A stretch of 64,000 bases of DNA from Pseudoduganella namucuonensis (GTDB lineage: Bacteria > Pseudomonadota > Gammaproteobacteria > Burkholderiales > Burkholderiaceae_D). The stretch lies in contig NZ_FPBO01000010.1 of assembly GCF_900116645.1 (NCBI RefSeq), positions 62,001 to 126,000 of the forward strand, given 5' to 3'. Shown in pieces: positions 35,752 to 44,566 of the stretch (positions within the stretch are counted from its first letter, which is position 1; each line of letters begins with the position of its first letter). The translations under genes were made by a program, and so were the position numbers. The notes beneath the pieces were generated by a model. The model did not search any database. It was given only the letters and a program-made list of their open reading frames with translations, and was not told the origin of the DNA.

Positions 35752-36567
35752 ATGGTAGCCCGCCCGCATGTGTCGCCAGCGGCGTTGTTCGCAGCATCGC
35801 TTGCCGTGTTGGCGACGGCAATGGCGCTGTGCGGGGCCCCGAAGGCCGCCGCCGCGCCACCGGCCGCGTTGAAGATCTACGGCATGGAGAGCCGCCCCAT
35901 CAGCTTCCGCGACGGCGGCCGTCCGGACGGCATGGTGGTGGAGCTGGCGCAGCAATTGCTGCGGCGCCTGGGGCGCGGCGACGAGATCGAGATCATCCCC
36001 TGGGCCCGCGCCAACACCGTGGCGCAGTACGAGCCAAATGTGCTGCTGTTGTCCATCGTCCGAACGCCGGAACGGGAAAAGCGCATGGTGTTCGTGGGGC
36101 CCGTGTTTCTGGCCTACATCTCCGCGTTCGCGGTGAAGGGGCGCGCCGAGGAATTGCGCGCGCTGGGCGACGGCATCCATCGCCTGCGCGGCGGCGCGCG
36201 GCGCGGCAGCATCTTCGTCGAGCGGGCCCGCGGCCTGGGCTACAACCTGACGGACGAAACCACCGACTCCGAGACTGCCGCGCGCATGCTGATGATGCGG
36301 CGCTTCGATCTGTGGTTCGACGGCGAGGAGATGGTCGGGCCGGCGCTGGCCAGTGCCGGCTACGCGCGCGGCGACGTGGAACTGGTCAAGCGGCTCAGCA
36401 CCGAGGAGGTCTATTTCGCGTTTTCACAGGGCACCCCGCGCTCCCTGATCGATGAATGGGACGCGGCGTTTCGCGCCATGAAGCGCGACGGCAGTTACCA
36501 AAAGATCCACCGGAAGTGGCTGCCACGCTACCCATTCCCGCCGGGTGTCACTACTGTTGGACCTTGA
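35752..36567 (+). CDS. Periplasmic substrate-binding-like protein (SBP_bac_3 type)
   Basis: 271 residues. Signal peptide at about 1-36 (hydrophobic stretch ending GAPKAAAAPP). The mature chain starts LKIYGMESRPISFRDGGRPDGMVVELAQQLLRRL, the usual start of the amino-acid-binding-type family 3 fold, and closes with WDAAFRAMKRDGSYQKIHRKWL. No transporter genes are adjacent, so it may be an orphan sensor-type binding protein. ATG at 35752 follows GAGGAAC. It is divergent from the SagB-type gene, with 75 bases between start codons. Confidence 0.85.
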   Translation: MVARPHVSPAALFAASLAVLATAMALCGAPKAAAAPPAALKIYGMESRPISFRDGGRPDGMVVELAQQLLRRLGRGDEIEIIPWARANTVAQYEPNVLLLSIVRTPEREKRMVFVGPVFLAYISAFAVKGRAEELRALGDGIHRLRGGARRGSIFVERARGLGYNLTDETTDSETAARMLMMRRFDLWFDGEEMVGPALASAGYARGDVELVKRLSTEEVYFAFSQGTPRSLIDEWDAAFRAMKRDGSYQKIHRKWLPRYPFPPGVTTVGP

Positions 36568-36616
36568 GGTGCGCATCGCGCTCCCGTGAGCTCTATCAAG
36601 GACTCCGCGGCGCCAT

Positions 36617-36648
36617 AAAAAAACGCCGGGGCGGCAAGCCCCGGCGTT
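36617..36648 (-). terminator. Intrinsic terminator of the acyl-CoA reductase gene
   Basis: A perfect 10-bp stem AACGCCGGGG/CCCCGGCGTT with a 7-base loop. On the minus strand it is followed by seven T. Confidence 0.9.
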
Positions 36649-36672
36649 CGTGTGAAACGGCCAGTGGGCCGC

Positions 36673-38661
36673 TTAGAAGTGGACCCCTCGCAGCAATTGC
36701 TGCATCGCGATCTGTTCCGACGACATCTGCGGCGCCTTCTTGCCGTCCGGGCCCTTGGCCGCGTCCGAATCGGGGAACATGCGGAACGTGGTGTTCAGCA
36801 CGATCTGCGCCACGCGCGGCATCAGCGCGTGCAGCACCTGGCCGAAGATGCCGACGCGGGTGGCGATGCGCACCGGCTTGTACACGATGGCGTTGGCGAT
36901 CAGGTCGCCCGCTTCCTCCGGCGACAGGGTCGGCACGTTCTGGTAGATCTTGGTCGGCGCGATCATCGGCGTGCGCACCAGCGGCATGTTGATGGTGGTG
37001 AACTTGATGCCCAGGTCTTGCAGTTCGGACGAGGCGCAGCGGGTCCACGCGTCCAGCGCGGCTTTCGAGGCCACGTAGGCCGAGAAGCGCGGCGCGTTGG
37101 TCAGCACGCCGATCGACGAGATGTTGATCACGTGGCCGCGCTTTTTCGCCGTCATCGACGGCAGCAGCGCCATGGTCAAGCGCAGCGCGCCGAAGTAGTT
37201 CAGCTGCATGGTGCGCTCGAAGTCGTGGAAGCGGTCGTAGCTGGACTCGATGGCGCGGCGGATCGAACGGCCGGCGTTGTTGACCAGCACGTCCACGCCG
37301 CCGTGGTTGGCGATCAGCAGTTGCGCGAAGCGGTCGCAATCGGCCATGTCGGCGATGTCCGCCGAGTAGGTGATCAGCTCGAAGCCGCGCGCCTCCACTT
37401 CCTTCTTGGCCTCGGCCAGCTTGTCCTCGTCGCGGCCGCAGATGATGGTGATGGCGCCGGCCTCGGCCAGCTTGTGCGCCGCCGCCAAGCCGATGCCGGA
37501 CGAGCCGCCCGTCACCAGCACCACCTTGCCGGCCACCTGGCCGCGCAGGGTATGGTCGATGAACAGGGCGGGGTCCAGGTTGCGTTCCCAGTAGTCCCAG
37601 ATCGGCGCGGCGTATTTCTCCAGCGGCGGGCAGGAGATGCCGGTGCCCTTCAGCGCGTGCGCGGTGTCGCGGTTGTCGAAGCGGGTGGGGTAGTTCACGA
37701 AGGTCATCAGGTCGGGCGGCAGGCCCAGGTCCTTCATCACGGCGTCGCGCACGCGGCGCACCGGCGACAGCGCGAACACGCCTTTCTTGATCGACTTCGG
37801 TATGAAGCCGAACAGCGCGGCGTTGATGCGGATGCTCATGGTCGGCGCGTGCGCGGCGCGGCAGAAGGTGTTGAGCACTTCGCCCACGCGCATCGGCTCC
37901 GGATCGGTCAGGTGGAAGGCGCGGCCGTCCAGCTTGGGCAGGTGCGAGATGTGGTCCATCGCGTTGACCACGTAGTCCACCGGCACGATGTTGATGCGGC
38001 CGCCCTCGATGCCGATGGTGGGCATCCACGGCGGCAGCAGCTGGCGGATGCGCTGGATCAGCTTGAAGAAGTAATAGGGGCCGTCGATCTTGTCCATTTC
38101 GCCGGTCTTGGAGTCGCCCACCACCAGGCCGGGGCGGTACACGCGCCACGCGCCCTTGGTTTCCTGGCGGACGATCTTTTCCGATTCGTGCTTGGTGGCG
38201 AAATACGGGTGGTCCAGGTTTTCGGCCTCGTCGAACATGTCCTCGCGGAAGATGCCCTCGAACATGCCGGCGGCGGCGATCGAGCTGACGTGGTGCAGGA
38301 CGCCGGCCTGGATCGCGTTGGCGAATTCCACGGTGTTGCGGGTGCCTTCCACGTTGACGGCCAGTTGCTCGTCGGCGTCGGCCAGCATGTCGTAGATCGC
38401 GGCCAGGTGGTAGAAGTGGTCGATGTTCTTGCCGAGTTTCTTGATGTCGTCCTTGGAGACGCCCAGCTTGGCGCTGCGCAGGTCGCCGAACACCGGAATC
38501 GCGCGCGACTTGCCCACGCCCCAATATTCATACAGCGCCGCCAACTTATCGCTGCTGCTCTCGCGCATCAGGAAATAGACCACGCTGCCTTTGCGTTCCA
38601 GCAGTTTCCTGACCAGGCGTTTGCCAATAAAACCAGTCGCTCCAGTAACAAAATATTGCAT
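36673..38661 (-). CDS. Two-domain fatty acyl-CoA reductase (alcohol-forming)
   Basis: 662 residues, matching in length and motif order the Marinobacter two-domain FACoAR as I recall it. N-terminal reductase: VTGATGFIG, HLAAIYD, SSIAAAGMFEGIFREDMF, YFATK catalytic pair, PYYFFKLIQRIRQLLPPW. C-terminal SDR from about 375: VTGGSSGIG, NNAGRSIRR, NISSIGVLTNAPRFSAYVASKAALDA. Both YxxxK pairs are intact. Expected to reduce fatty acyl-CoA to fatty alcohol with NADPH, a step of wax-ester synthesis. ATG at 38661 has GGAG 8 bases before it. It is divergent from the phasin. Confidence 0.88.
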   Translation of the reverse strand: MQYFVTGATGFIGKRLVRKLLERKGSVVYFLMRESSSDKLAALYEYWGVGKSRAIPVFGDLRSAKLGVSKDDIKKLGKNIDHFYHLAAIYDMLADADEQLAVNVEGTRNTVEFANAIQAGVLHHVSSIAAAGMFEGIFREDMFDEAENLDHPYFATKHESEKIVRQETKGAWRVYRPGLVVGDSKTGEMDKIDGPYYFFKLIQRIRQLLPPWMPTIGIEGGRINIVPVDYVVNAMDHISHLPKLDGRAFHLTDPEPMRVGEVLNTFCRAAHAPTMSIRINAALFGFIPKSIKKGVFALSPVRRVRDAVMKDLGLPPDLMTFVNYPTRFDNRDTAHALKGTGISCPPLEKYAAPIWDYWERNLDPALFIDHTLRGQVAGKVVLVTGGSSGIGLAAAHKLAEAGAITIICGRDEDKLAEAKKEVEARGFELITYSADIADMADCDRFAQLLIANHGGVDVLVNNAGRSIRRAIESSYDRFHDFERTMQLNYFGALRLTMALLPSMTAKKRGHVINISSIGVLTNAPRFSAYVASKAALDAWTRCASSELQDLGIKFTTINMPLVRTPMIAPTKIYQNVPTLSPEEAGDLIANAIVYKPVRIATRVGIFGQVLHALMPRVAQIVLNTTFRMFPDSDAAKGPDGKKAPQMSSEQIAMQQLLRGVHF

Positions 38662-38859
38662 TAAGTCTCTCCTTTTTTTCTTTAAGTATCGACAACTCAA
38701 CAATCATCACAGGACAGGCAACAATTAGCAAGCGCTGTTGTAATCTTGATTAGAACGCTTACTCTATCCCATTAGAAGCCCGTCTCTAGAAGACATGCCT
38801 AGAATGTTTTCATCGACTGGAATGATCCGATTAAACGAACGACCTCACTGGAGCTCACT

Positions 38860-39537
38860 ATGGTTAAGAAATTGAAATCCCTGGCTAAAGACGATGACAA
38901 GCAACTGGCCAGCGCAGTACGCAACTCCGCACAACAAATCTGGCAAGCGGGCCTGGGCGCCTTCGCCAAGGCGCAAGAAGAAGGCGGCCGCGTGTTCGCC
39001 AAGCTGGTCAAGGAAGGCACCGCGCTGCAACAGCGCACCCGCGACCTGGCCGAAGACAAAGTATCGGAAGTGCGCGAGACGGTCAACGGCGTCGGCAAGC
39101 AGGCCGCCGGTTCGTGGGACAAGCTGGAGCAGGTGTTCGAGGAGCGCGTGTCGCGCGCCCTGGGCTCGATCGGCGTGCCGACCCAGAAGGACGTGCAGGA
39201 ACTGAACAAGCGCGTTGAATTGCTGACCAAGGCCGTGGAAGAACTGACCGGCAAGAAGATCGTGGTGGCGGCCGCCAAGCCGGCCGACAAGGCCGCGGCC
39301 AAGCCCGCCGCCAAAAAGCCCGCCGCGAAGAAGGTAGCCGCCAAGGCCGACGCGCTGGCAGCCGAAGCCAAGGCCGCGCCGAAGAAGGCCGCCGCCAAGC
39401 CGGCCGCCAAGGCCGCAGCCAAGACCACCAAGGCGCCCAAAGCGGCCAAGACCGCCGCCCCCAAGGCCGCCGCGATCAACTTCCCCACCGCCGCCTCCGT
39501 CAGCGCCGCCGCGAAGAAGGTCGACGCCGCCGCTTAA
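38860..39537 (+). CDS. Phasin family protein with histone-like tail
   Basis: 225 residues. The N-terminal phasin domain (1-130) is amphipathic helix and coiled coil (NSAQQIWQAGLGAFAKAQEEG; VSRALGSIGVPTQKDVQELNKRVELLTKAVEEL). Residues 145-205 are Ala/Lys/Pro repeats (AAKPAAKKPAAKK), as in PhaF-type phasins that bind both storage granules and DNA. It coats polyhydroxyalkanoate (or other neutral lipid) granules. GGAG precedes the ATG by 7 bases. It is divergent from the acyl-CoA reductase and followed by strong terminators. Confidence 0.92.
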   Translation: MVKKLKSLAKDDDKQLASAVRNSAQQIWQAGLGAFAKAQEEGGRVFAKLVKEGTALQQRTRDLAEDKVSEVRETVNGVGKQAAGSWDKLEQVFEERVSRALGSIGVPTQKDVQELNKRVELLTKAVEELTGKKIVVAAAKPADKAAAKPAAKKPAAKKVAAKADALAAEAKAAPKKAAAKPAAKAAAKTTKAPKAAKTAAPKAAAINFPTAASVSAAAKKVDAAA

Positions 39538-39555
39538 GCAGGCGCTGCAACAGTT

Positions 39556-39601
39556 CCCTCGGTCCTCCTCCCCCGGCCCGTTCGCGGGCCGGGTCCGAGG
39601 G
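39556..39601 (+). terminator. Large stem-loop with UUCG tetraloop after the phasin gene
   Basis: Outer stem CCCTCGG/CCGAGGG and inner perfect 9-bp CCCGGCCCG-TTCG-CGGGCCGGG. No T-run directly after; it probably stabilises the highly expressed phasin mRNA end or acts together with the next hairpin. Confidence 0.6.
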
Positions 39602-39614
39602 AAACCCGGACTCC

Positions 39615-39640
39615 AGGCCTGCGCGTTGCGCGGGCCTTTT
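39615..39640 (+). terminator. Intrinsic terminator of the phasin gene
   Basis: A 10-bp stem AGGCCTGCGC-GTT-GCGCGGGCCT (one G-U) followed by TTTT, 78 bases after the phasin stop and just before the patatin gene. Confidence 0.75.
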
Positions 39641-39663
39641 CGCATTGAGCGTATCGGAATTAA

Positions 39664-40878
39664 ATGCCTAAAAACATGCAGGACAGCAAGGCGGACAACC
39701 GTTCGGCCGGCAAGATCGGGCTGGCGCTGGCCGGCGGCGGGCCGCTGGCGGTCGTCTACGAGATCGGCGCGCTGGCCGCCATCGCCGAGGCCATCGACGG
39801 CCTGGACCTGAACGAGGCCGACATCTACGTCGGCGTCAGCGCCGGCGCCATCATCACCTCCGCGCTGGCCAACGGCATCACGCCGCACCAGATGTGCCGC
39901 CTGTTCGTCGAGAGCGACGTGGACGCGGTCAAGGGCGCCATGCTGTTCAAGCCGGAGACCCTGCTGCGTCCGGCGTTGCGCGAGTTCGCCAAGCGCGCCC
40001 GCAGCGTGCCGCGGCTGTTCACGGCCAGCGTGCTGCACTACGCGCGCGACCGCAAGAGCCTGGCCGCGTCCTTCGAGCGCATGACCGAGGCGCTGCCGGC
40101 CGGCTTCCTGTCGGCCGACGCCATCGGCGACTTCCTGAAGGCCGCCTACGACAAGGAAGGCTACAGCAACGACTTCCGCAAGCTGGCGCGCAAGCTGGTC
40201 ATCGTCGCCACCGACCTGGACACCGGCAAGGCCGTGCGCTTCGGCGAGGAGGGCTGGGACGGCACGCCGATCTCGGTGGCCGTGCAGGCCAGCTCCGCCG
40301 TGCCCGGCCTGTTCCCGCCGGTGGAGATCAACGGCCACCATTTCGTCGACGGCGCGCTGCGCAAGACCATGCACGCCTCGATCGCGCTGGAGGACGGCGT
40401 CGACGTGCTGCTGCTGGTGAACCCCATCGTGCCCTACAACGCGCGCTTCAAGCGCGGCGCGGGCAAGCTGGTGAACGGCGGCCTGATCGACGTGCTGTCG
40501 CAGACGGTGCGCTCCATCCTGCACTCGCGCCTGGAGACCGGGCTGGCCAGCTACCAGGTCAGCCATCCGCACGTGGACATCCTGCTGTTCCAGCCCAGCG
40601 AAACGGACGCCGAACTGTTCTTCACCAACATGTTCAGCTACAACAACCGGCGCCGCACCTGCGAGCAGGCCTACCAGAACACCCGGCTGGCTTTGTGGCA
40701 ACAACGCCACACGTTGGCGCCCAAGCTGGCCCGCCACGGCATGCGGCTGAACCTGCCGGTGCTGCGCGACACCAGCATGACGCTGGTGGACGCGCAGCCG
40801 CAACGCAAGTCGCTGGCGCGGCTGGACGCGGCGCTGGTGGACCTGGAGCGCTACCTGAAGGTGGCCCACGGAGTTTAG
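39664..40878 (+). CDS. Patatin-like phospholipase
   Basis: 404 residues, no signal peptide. Oxyanion ALAGGGPLAVVYEIGAL (about 20-36), nucleophile elbow GVSAG (about 57-61), and catalytic Asp in FVDGALRKTMH (DGA). Acts on acyl ester bonds of lipids or, in some bacteria, of storage granules. Its place between a phasin/acyl-CoA reductase pair and a TetR regulator suggests a role in neutral lipid or polyester turnover (inference). The initiating ATG has only a weak GGAA upstream. Confidence 0.9.
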   Translation: MPKNMQDSKADNRSAGKIGLALAGGGPLAVVYEIGALAAIAEAIDGLDLNEADIYVGVSAGAIITSALANGITPHQMCRLFVESDVDAVKGAMLFKPETLLRPALREFAKRARSVPRLFTASVLHYARDRKSLAASFERMTEALPAGFLSADAIGDFLKAAYDKEGYSNDFRKLARKLVIVATDLDTGKAVRFGEEGWDGTPISVAVQASSAVPGLFPPVEINGHHFVDGALRKTMHASIALEDGVDVLLLVNPIVPYNARFKRGAGKLVNGGLIDVLSQTVRSILHSRLETGLASYQVSHPHVDILLFQPSETDAELFFTNMFSYNNRRRTCEQAYQNTRLALWQQRHTLAPKLARHGMRLNLPVLRDTSMTLVDAQPQRKSLARLDAALVDLERYLKVAHGV

Positions 40879-40948
40879 GGCGCACGCCCGTTCTAAAAGC
40901 GCATCAACGGTGTTATCCTTGCATCGAGAAAAACAATCACAAGCCGCC

Positions 40949-41614
40949 ATGCAACAGAAAGCACCACGCCGCACCCGCGAGCGCATCCTGGAATTATCTC
41001 TCCGCTTATTTAATGAATTCGGCGAGCCCAACATCACCACCACGGTGATCGCGGAGGAAATGAATATTTCACCGGGCAACCTGTATTATCATTTCCGCAA
41101 TAAGGATGATATTGTCAATTCGATATTCTCCCAATTCGAGGGCGAAATCGAGCGGATACTGCAAGTGCCCGACGGGCGGCGCTCCAATATCGAGGACGTC
41201 TGGCTGTATTTGCACCTGATGTTCGAATTGATCTGGCGCTACCGCTTCTTTTACCGCGACCTGAACGACCTGCTGTCGCGCAACCGCAAGCTCGAACTGC
41301 ACTTCAAGCAGATCCTGGCGCACAAGATCAAGGTGGCCAAGCAACTGTGCGAGGATTTGCGCACCGAGCAGTCGCTGGAGGCGTCGGACCCGGTGATCGA
41401 CGCGCTGGCGACCAATATGGTGGTGGTGGCGACTTATTGGCTGTCCTACGAATACGTGCGCAATCCGCGCAAATACACCGAGCAGCAATCGATGGCCGAC
41501 GCGCTGGCGCGCGGCTGCTACCAGGTGCTGTCGCAGATCGGCCCTTATCTGCGCGGCGAGACGCGGCTGCTGTTCCAGAAACTGTCGGAAGAATACTTAA
41601 AAAAAATCACATAA
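40949..41614 (+). CDS. TetR family transcriptional regulator
   Basis: 221 residues. Helix-turn-helix at about 8-60 (TRERILELSLRLFNEFGEPNITTTVIAEEMNISPGNLYYHFRNKDDI, read in short parts), then an all-helical ligand domain with many aromatic residues (FELIWRYRFFYRDLNDLL), suiting a lipid or acyl-CoA effector. It probably controls the neighbouring lipid genes and itself. No clear ribosome binding site before ATG 40949; 12 bases separate its stop from the TPR gene, so they may be co-transcribed. Confidence 0.9.
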   Translation: MQQKAPRRTRERILELSLRLFNEFGEPNITTTVIAEEMNISPGNLYYHFRNKDDIVNSIFSQFEGEIERILQVPDGRRSNIEDVWLYLHLMFELIWRYRFFYRDLNDLLSRNRKLELHFKQILAHKIKVAKQLCEDLRTEQSLEASDPVIDALATNMVVVATYWLSYEYVRNPRKYTEQQSMADALARGCYQVLSQIGPYLRGETRLLFQKLSEEYLKKIT

Positions 41615-41626
41615 GGAGACATAGCA

Positions 41627-42400
41627 ATGGCATGGAACACCTTCCCGCACGCGGACGACGCATATGTCTACACCCCGGCCACCCTGAAGAAGGCCTGGGC
41701 GCGCCTGCACGCTTGCGACGCCGAACCGTACCCGGCCACGCCGGAACTGGTGCAGGCCTGGATCGCCTACCACGCGGGCGAATTCGAGAAAGCCGCCGAA
41801 CTGGGCCTGGCGCAGGGCGCGGAGGGCTACGCGGTGGCGCACCGCGCCACCTGCGTATACGCGACCTACCTGGAAACCAACGAGAAGAAAAAGCTGGCGC
41901 TGTTCCTGGAAGTGGCCGAGCGCTGCGAGGAACAGCAGGAGGAGCAGCCCAAGAACGCCGCCGCCTACTACTGGCACGCCTACGCGCTGGGCCGCTACGC
42001 GCAGGGCATCTCGGTGGTGAAGGCGCTGGCGCAGGGCATAGGCGCCAAGGTCAAGAACAGCCTGGACGCGGCCATCAAGCTGGCGCCCAAGCACGCCGAC
42101 GCCCACATCGCGCTGGGCAGCTACCACGCCGAGATCGTCGACAAGGTGGGCGCCATGATCGGCGGCCTGACCTATGGCGCCAAGAAGGAGGAGGGCTACA
42201 AGCTGTTCAAGAAGGCGCTGGAGCTCAATCCCGAAACCGCTATAGGCCGGATCGAATACGCCAATGCGCTGGCGATGCTAGACGGCAAGAAGAAAATGGA
42301 CGAAGCTATCGCCCTGTACGAAGCGGCGGCCGCGCACGAGGCGCGCGACGCCACCGAGCGGCTGGACGTGGAGCTGGCCAAGGCCGAACTGGAGGATTAG
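41627..42400 (+). CDS. TPR-like helical repeat protein
   Basis: 257 residues, soluble, built of helical hairpins that resemble tetratricopeptide repeats (AWIAYHAGEFEKAAELGLAQG; YKLFKKALELNPETAIGRIEYANAL; DEAIALYEAAAAHEARD). No catalytic motif. A protein-protein interaction role is likely, with the partner unknown. AAGGAG sits 9 bases before the ATG, and the next gene starts 6 bases after its stop. Confidence 0.82.
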   Translation: MAWNTFPHADDAYVYTPATLKKAWARLHACDAEPYPATPELVQAWIAYHAGEFEKAAELGLAQGAEGYAVAHRATCVYATYLETNEKKKLALFLEVAERCEEQQEEQPKNAAAYYWHAYALGRYAQGISVVKALAQGIGAKVKNSLDAAIKLAPKHADAHIALGSYHAEIVDKVGAMIGGLTYGAKKEEGYKLFKKALELNPETAIGRIEYANALAMLDGKKKMDEAIALYEAAAAHEARDATERLDVELAKAELED

Positions 42401-42406
42401 GACCGA

Positions 42407-42946
42407 ATGAAATCGTTGTGTGTGTATTGCGGCGCCAACGCCGGCGTCTCGCCGCGTTACGCCGAGGCCGCCCGCGCGCTGGCGCGCGGCATGGTGGAGG
42501 CCAACCTGGCGCTGGTGTACGGCGGCGGCAACGTGGGGCTGATGGGCATCATCGCCGACGAGGTGCTGCGCCTGGGCGGCGAGGCGACGGGCGTGATCCC
42601 GACCGCGCTGATCGAGCGCGAGGTGGGCCACACCGGCTTGACGCGCCAGTTCATCGTCAAGGACATGCATGAGCGCAAAGCCATGATGGCCCAGCTGTCG
42701 GACGGCTTCGTCGCCATGCCCGGCGGCATGGGCACGATGGAGGAGCTGTTCGAGATGCTGACATGGTCGCAGCTGGGCATCCACGCCAAGCCGGTGGGCG
42801 TGCTCAACGTGGACGGCTTCTACGACAGCCTGGTCGGCTTCATCCACCACGCCACCGAGCAAGGCTTCATCCGTCCCCAGCACGCGCAAATGATGAAGGT
42901 CGAATCCGACCCCGCGTCGCTGCTGCACCGTCTCCTCGCCAAATAA
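42407..42946 (+). CDS. LOG family nucleoside 5'-monophosphate phosphoribohydrolase
   Basis: 179 residues. Signature motifs LCVYCGANAG, YGGGNVGLMG and PGGMGTMEELFEML (PGGxGTxxE) define the LOG/TIGR00730 family. Such enzymes release the base from nucleoside monophosphates, including cytokinin ribotides, and act in purine salvage in most bacteria. It follows the TPR gene by 6 bases and is followed by palindrome copy C. Confidence 0.92.
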   Translation: MKSLCVYCGANAGVSPRYAEAARALARGMVEANLALVYGGGNVGLMGIIADEVLRLGGEATGVIPTALIEREVGHTGLTRQFIVKDMHERKAMMAQLSDGFVAMPGGMGTMEELFEMLTWSQLGIHAKPVGVLNVDGFYDSLVGFIHHATEQGFIRPQHAQMMKVESDPASLLHRLLAK

Positions 42947-42957
42947 CCCCGAAAAGC

Positions 42958-43009
42958 GCCCAGGGCTATTTATACGGTTCGTATATGTTTCGTATAAATA
43001 GCCCTGGGC
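42958..43009. repeat. CCCAGGGCTATTT hairpin, copy C; probable bidirectional terminator
   Basis: Perfect 18-bp arms (GCCCAGGGCTATTTATAC 42958-42975 and its complement 42992-43009) with a 16-base loop, followed by TATTTT. It lies in the 72-base gap between two convergent genes, 11 and 9 bases from their stops. Confidence 0.75.
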
Positions 43010-43018
43010 TATTTTCCG

Positions 43019-43525
43019 TTACCAGAGGCGCTGGCCGGAGAGGTCGAGCTGGGTGAGGTAGAGGCGCACGTCGAATTCGTACTGGTGGTAGTTGGGCTCC
43101 ATGTACGCGCACAGCTTGTAGAACGCCTTGTCGTGCTGCTTTTCCTTCACGTGCGCGAGCTCGTGCACGGCGATCATGCGCAGGAATTCCAGCGGCGTTT
43201 CCTTGAACATGGTGGCGACCCGGATCTCGTGCTTGGCCTTCAGCTTGCCTCCCTGCACCCGCGAGATCGACGTGTGCAGCCCCAGCGCGTGGTTGATCAC
43301 GTGGATCTTGCTGTCGAACGCCACCTTGTCGATCGGCGCGGCGTTGCGCAGGTATTCCGTCTTCAAATCCTGGACGTACTGGTACAGCGCCTTGTCGGTG
43401 CGGATGCCGTGCGCGGCCGGGTAGCGCTGGCGCAGCACGTCGGCCAGCCGGTCCTGCGCGATCAGTTGCTGGACTTGCTGCCGGGTTTGCTCGGAATAGG
43501 CGCTGAGGTACTTCAGGGGTTGCAT
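43019..43525 (-). CDS. YgjP-like M48-type metallopeptidase (DUF45)
   Basis: 168 residues. The zinc motif HELAHVKEKQHDKAFYKL contains HExxH and the third His (HELAH...H), as in YgjP/SprT-related proteins. The C-terminus has YHQYEFDVRLYL. The family's activity is poorly known. The start is placed at MQPLKYLSAY (43525); no strong ribosome binding site is seen, and in-frame codons extend 26 residues upstream. It is divergent from cho. Confidence 0.83.
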   Translation of the reverse strand: MQPLKYLSAYSEQTRQQVQQLIAQDRLADVLRQRYPAAHGIRTDKALYQYVQDLKTEYLRNAAPIDKVAFDSKIHVINHALGLHTSISRVQGGKLKAKHEIRVATMFKETPLEFLRMIAVHELAHVKEKQHDKAFYKLCAYMEPNYHQYEFDVRLYLTQLDLSGQRLW

Positions 43526-43620
43526 GGCTGGCAATGGACGAGGTCGGGCGGAGGCGAGAATGTACCACAAGCGGCGCCGCGACCCCACCATACCCTCCGG
43601 CAATGCCTTATCATCGCCCC

Positions 43621-44487
43621 ATGCGTACCCATGTCAATTCGGTGGGGCTGGTGGTCCGTGGCGATCCGGCCTTGTCCTTCACCTATCCCTCCCACATCGC
43701 CCGCGCCAGCATCGATGCGCTGCCGCAATCGCCGGGGATTTACATCTTCCGCGCCGCCGACGGCGCCGCGCTCTATGTCGGCAAGAGCGTCAACCTCCGC
43801 CACCGCGTGCTCAGCCATCTGCGCACGCCGGAAGAGCAGCAGATGCTGCGGCGGACCAGCCACATCGACTTCGAGCGCAGCGGCGGCGAAATCGGCGCGC
43901 TGTTGCGCGAGGCGCAACTGATACGGCAACTGCAGCCGCCCTACAATCAGAAACTGCGCCGCACGCGCGAGATGTGCTCGTTTTACCTGGAAGGGGAGGC
44001 GCCGCCCCGGTTGGTGTTCGCCGGCGAACGCGATTTCGCCGCCGCCGACGGCCTGTACGGCCTGTACACCAGCCGCGCGGCGGCGCTGGAATCGCTGCGC
44101 GACATCGTGCGGGACGGCGGCCTGTGTCCGGCCGTGACCGGCCTGGAAAAACTGGCCCGCGGGCGGCCTTGCTTCGCGCACCAGATCGCGCGCTGCCGCG
44201 GCGCCTGCGTGGGCAAGGAGGGCGCCGCCGAGCACGCCGGACGCGTGCTGGCGGCCTTGGCGCCGTATCGCGTGCACCGCTGGCCGTATCCCGGCATGGT
44301 CGGCATCGTCGAGGAGTCGGACGGCCTGCGCCAGGTGCAATTGGTGGACCGCTGGTGTTACCTCGGCGTCCAGCCCAAGGGCAAGCGGCGCGGCAAGCCA
44401 CCCGCCGCCAGCTTCGACATGGAGGTCTACAAGATCCTCGCCCGGCAACTGCTGGCGGGTGGTCTGCAAGTCGAGGTTTTCGCATAG
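43621..44487 (+). CDS. cho: Excinuclease Cho (UvrC-like GIY-YIG endonuclease)
   Basis: 288 residues, the Cho length. GIY-YIG domain at about 35-115: PGIYIFRA, ALYVGKSVNLRHRVLSH, the catalytic Glu in LREAQLIRQLQPPYN, then QKLRRTRE. Cho makes the 3' incision next to DNA lesions during UvrAB-dependent repair and lacks UvrC's second nuclease half. The rest (115-288) holds CRGACVGKE, as in E. coli Cho. Start uncertain: ATG 43621 or ATG 43603. Confidence 0.9.
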   Translation: MRTHVNSVGLVVRGDPALSFTYPSHIARASIDALPQSPGIYIFRAADGAALYVGKSVNLRHRVLSHLRTPEEQQMLRRTSHIDFERSGGEIGALLREAQLIRQLQPPYNQKLRRTREMCSFYLEGEAPPRLVFAGERDFAAADGLYGLYTSRAAALESLRDIVRDGGLCPAVTGLEKLARGRPCFAHQIARCRGACVGKEGAAEHAGRVLAALAPYRVHRWPYPGMVGIVEESDGLRQVQLVDRWCYLGVQPKGKRRGKPPAASFDMEVYKILARQLLAGGLQVEVFA

Positions 44488-44514
44488 TCGGTCTTGCCGC
44501 GACGATATACGTAC

Positions 44515-44538
44515 CGTTATATAATTCGGTATATTGCG
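44515..44538. promoter_or_regulatory. Candidate ModE operator upstream of modA
   Basis: CGTTATAT-N8-ATATTGCG has the 8-8-8 spacing of the E. coli ModE box (CGTTATAT-N8-ACATAACG, from memory). Right half matches the inverted CGTTATAT at six of eight positions. It is 29 bases before the modA start and within AT-rich promoter-like sequence, so a repressor bound here would block transcription. The modE gene is at the end of the same operon. Confidence 0.6.
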
Positions 44539-44566
44539 GTTCCCGATCGACTCACGGAGTATCCCG

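Noticed and set aside
38729..38759. AAGCG-N21-CGCTT dyad between the acyl-CoA reductase and phasin as a TetR operator
   Set aside because: The arms are only five bases and widely spaced, with no second copy before the TetR gene, so the support is too weak to list.
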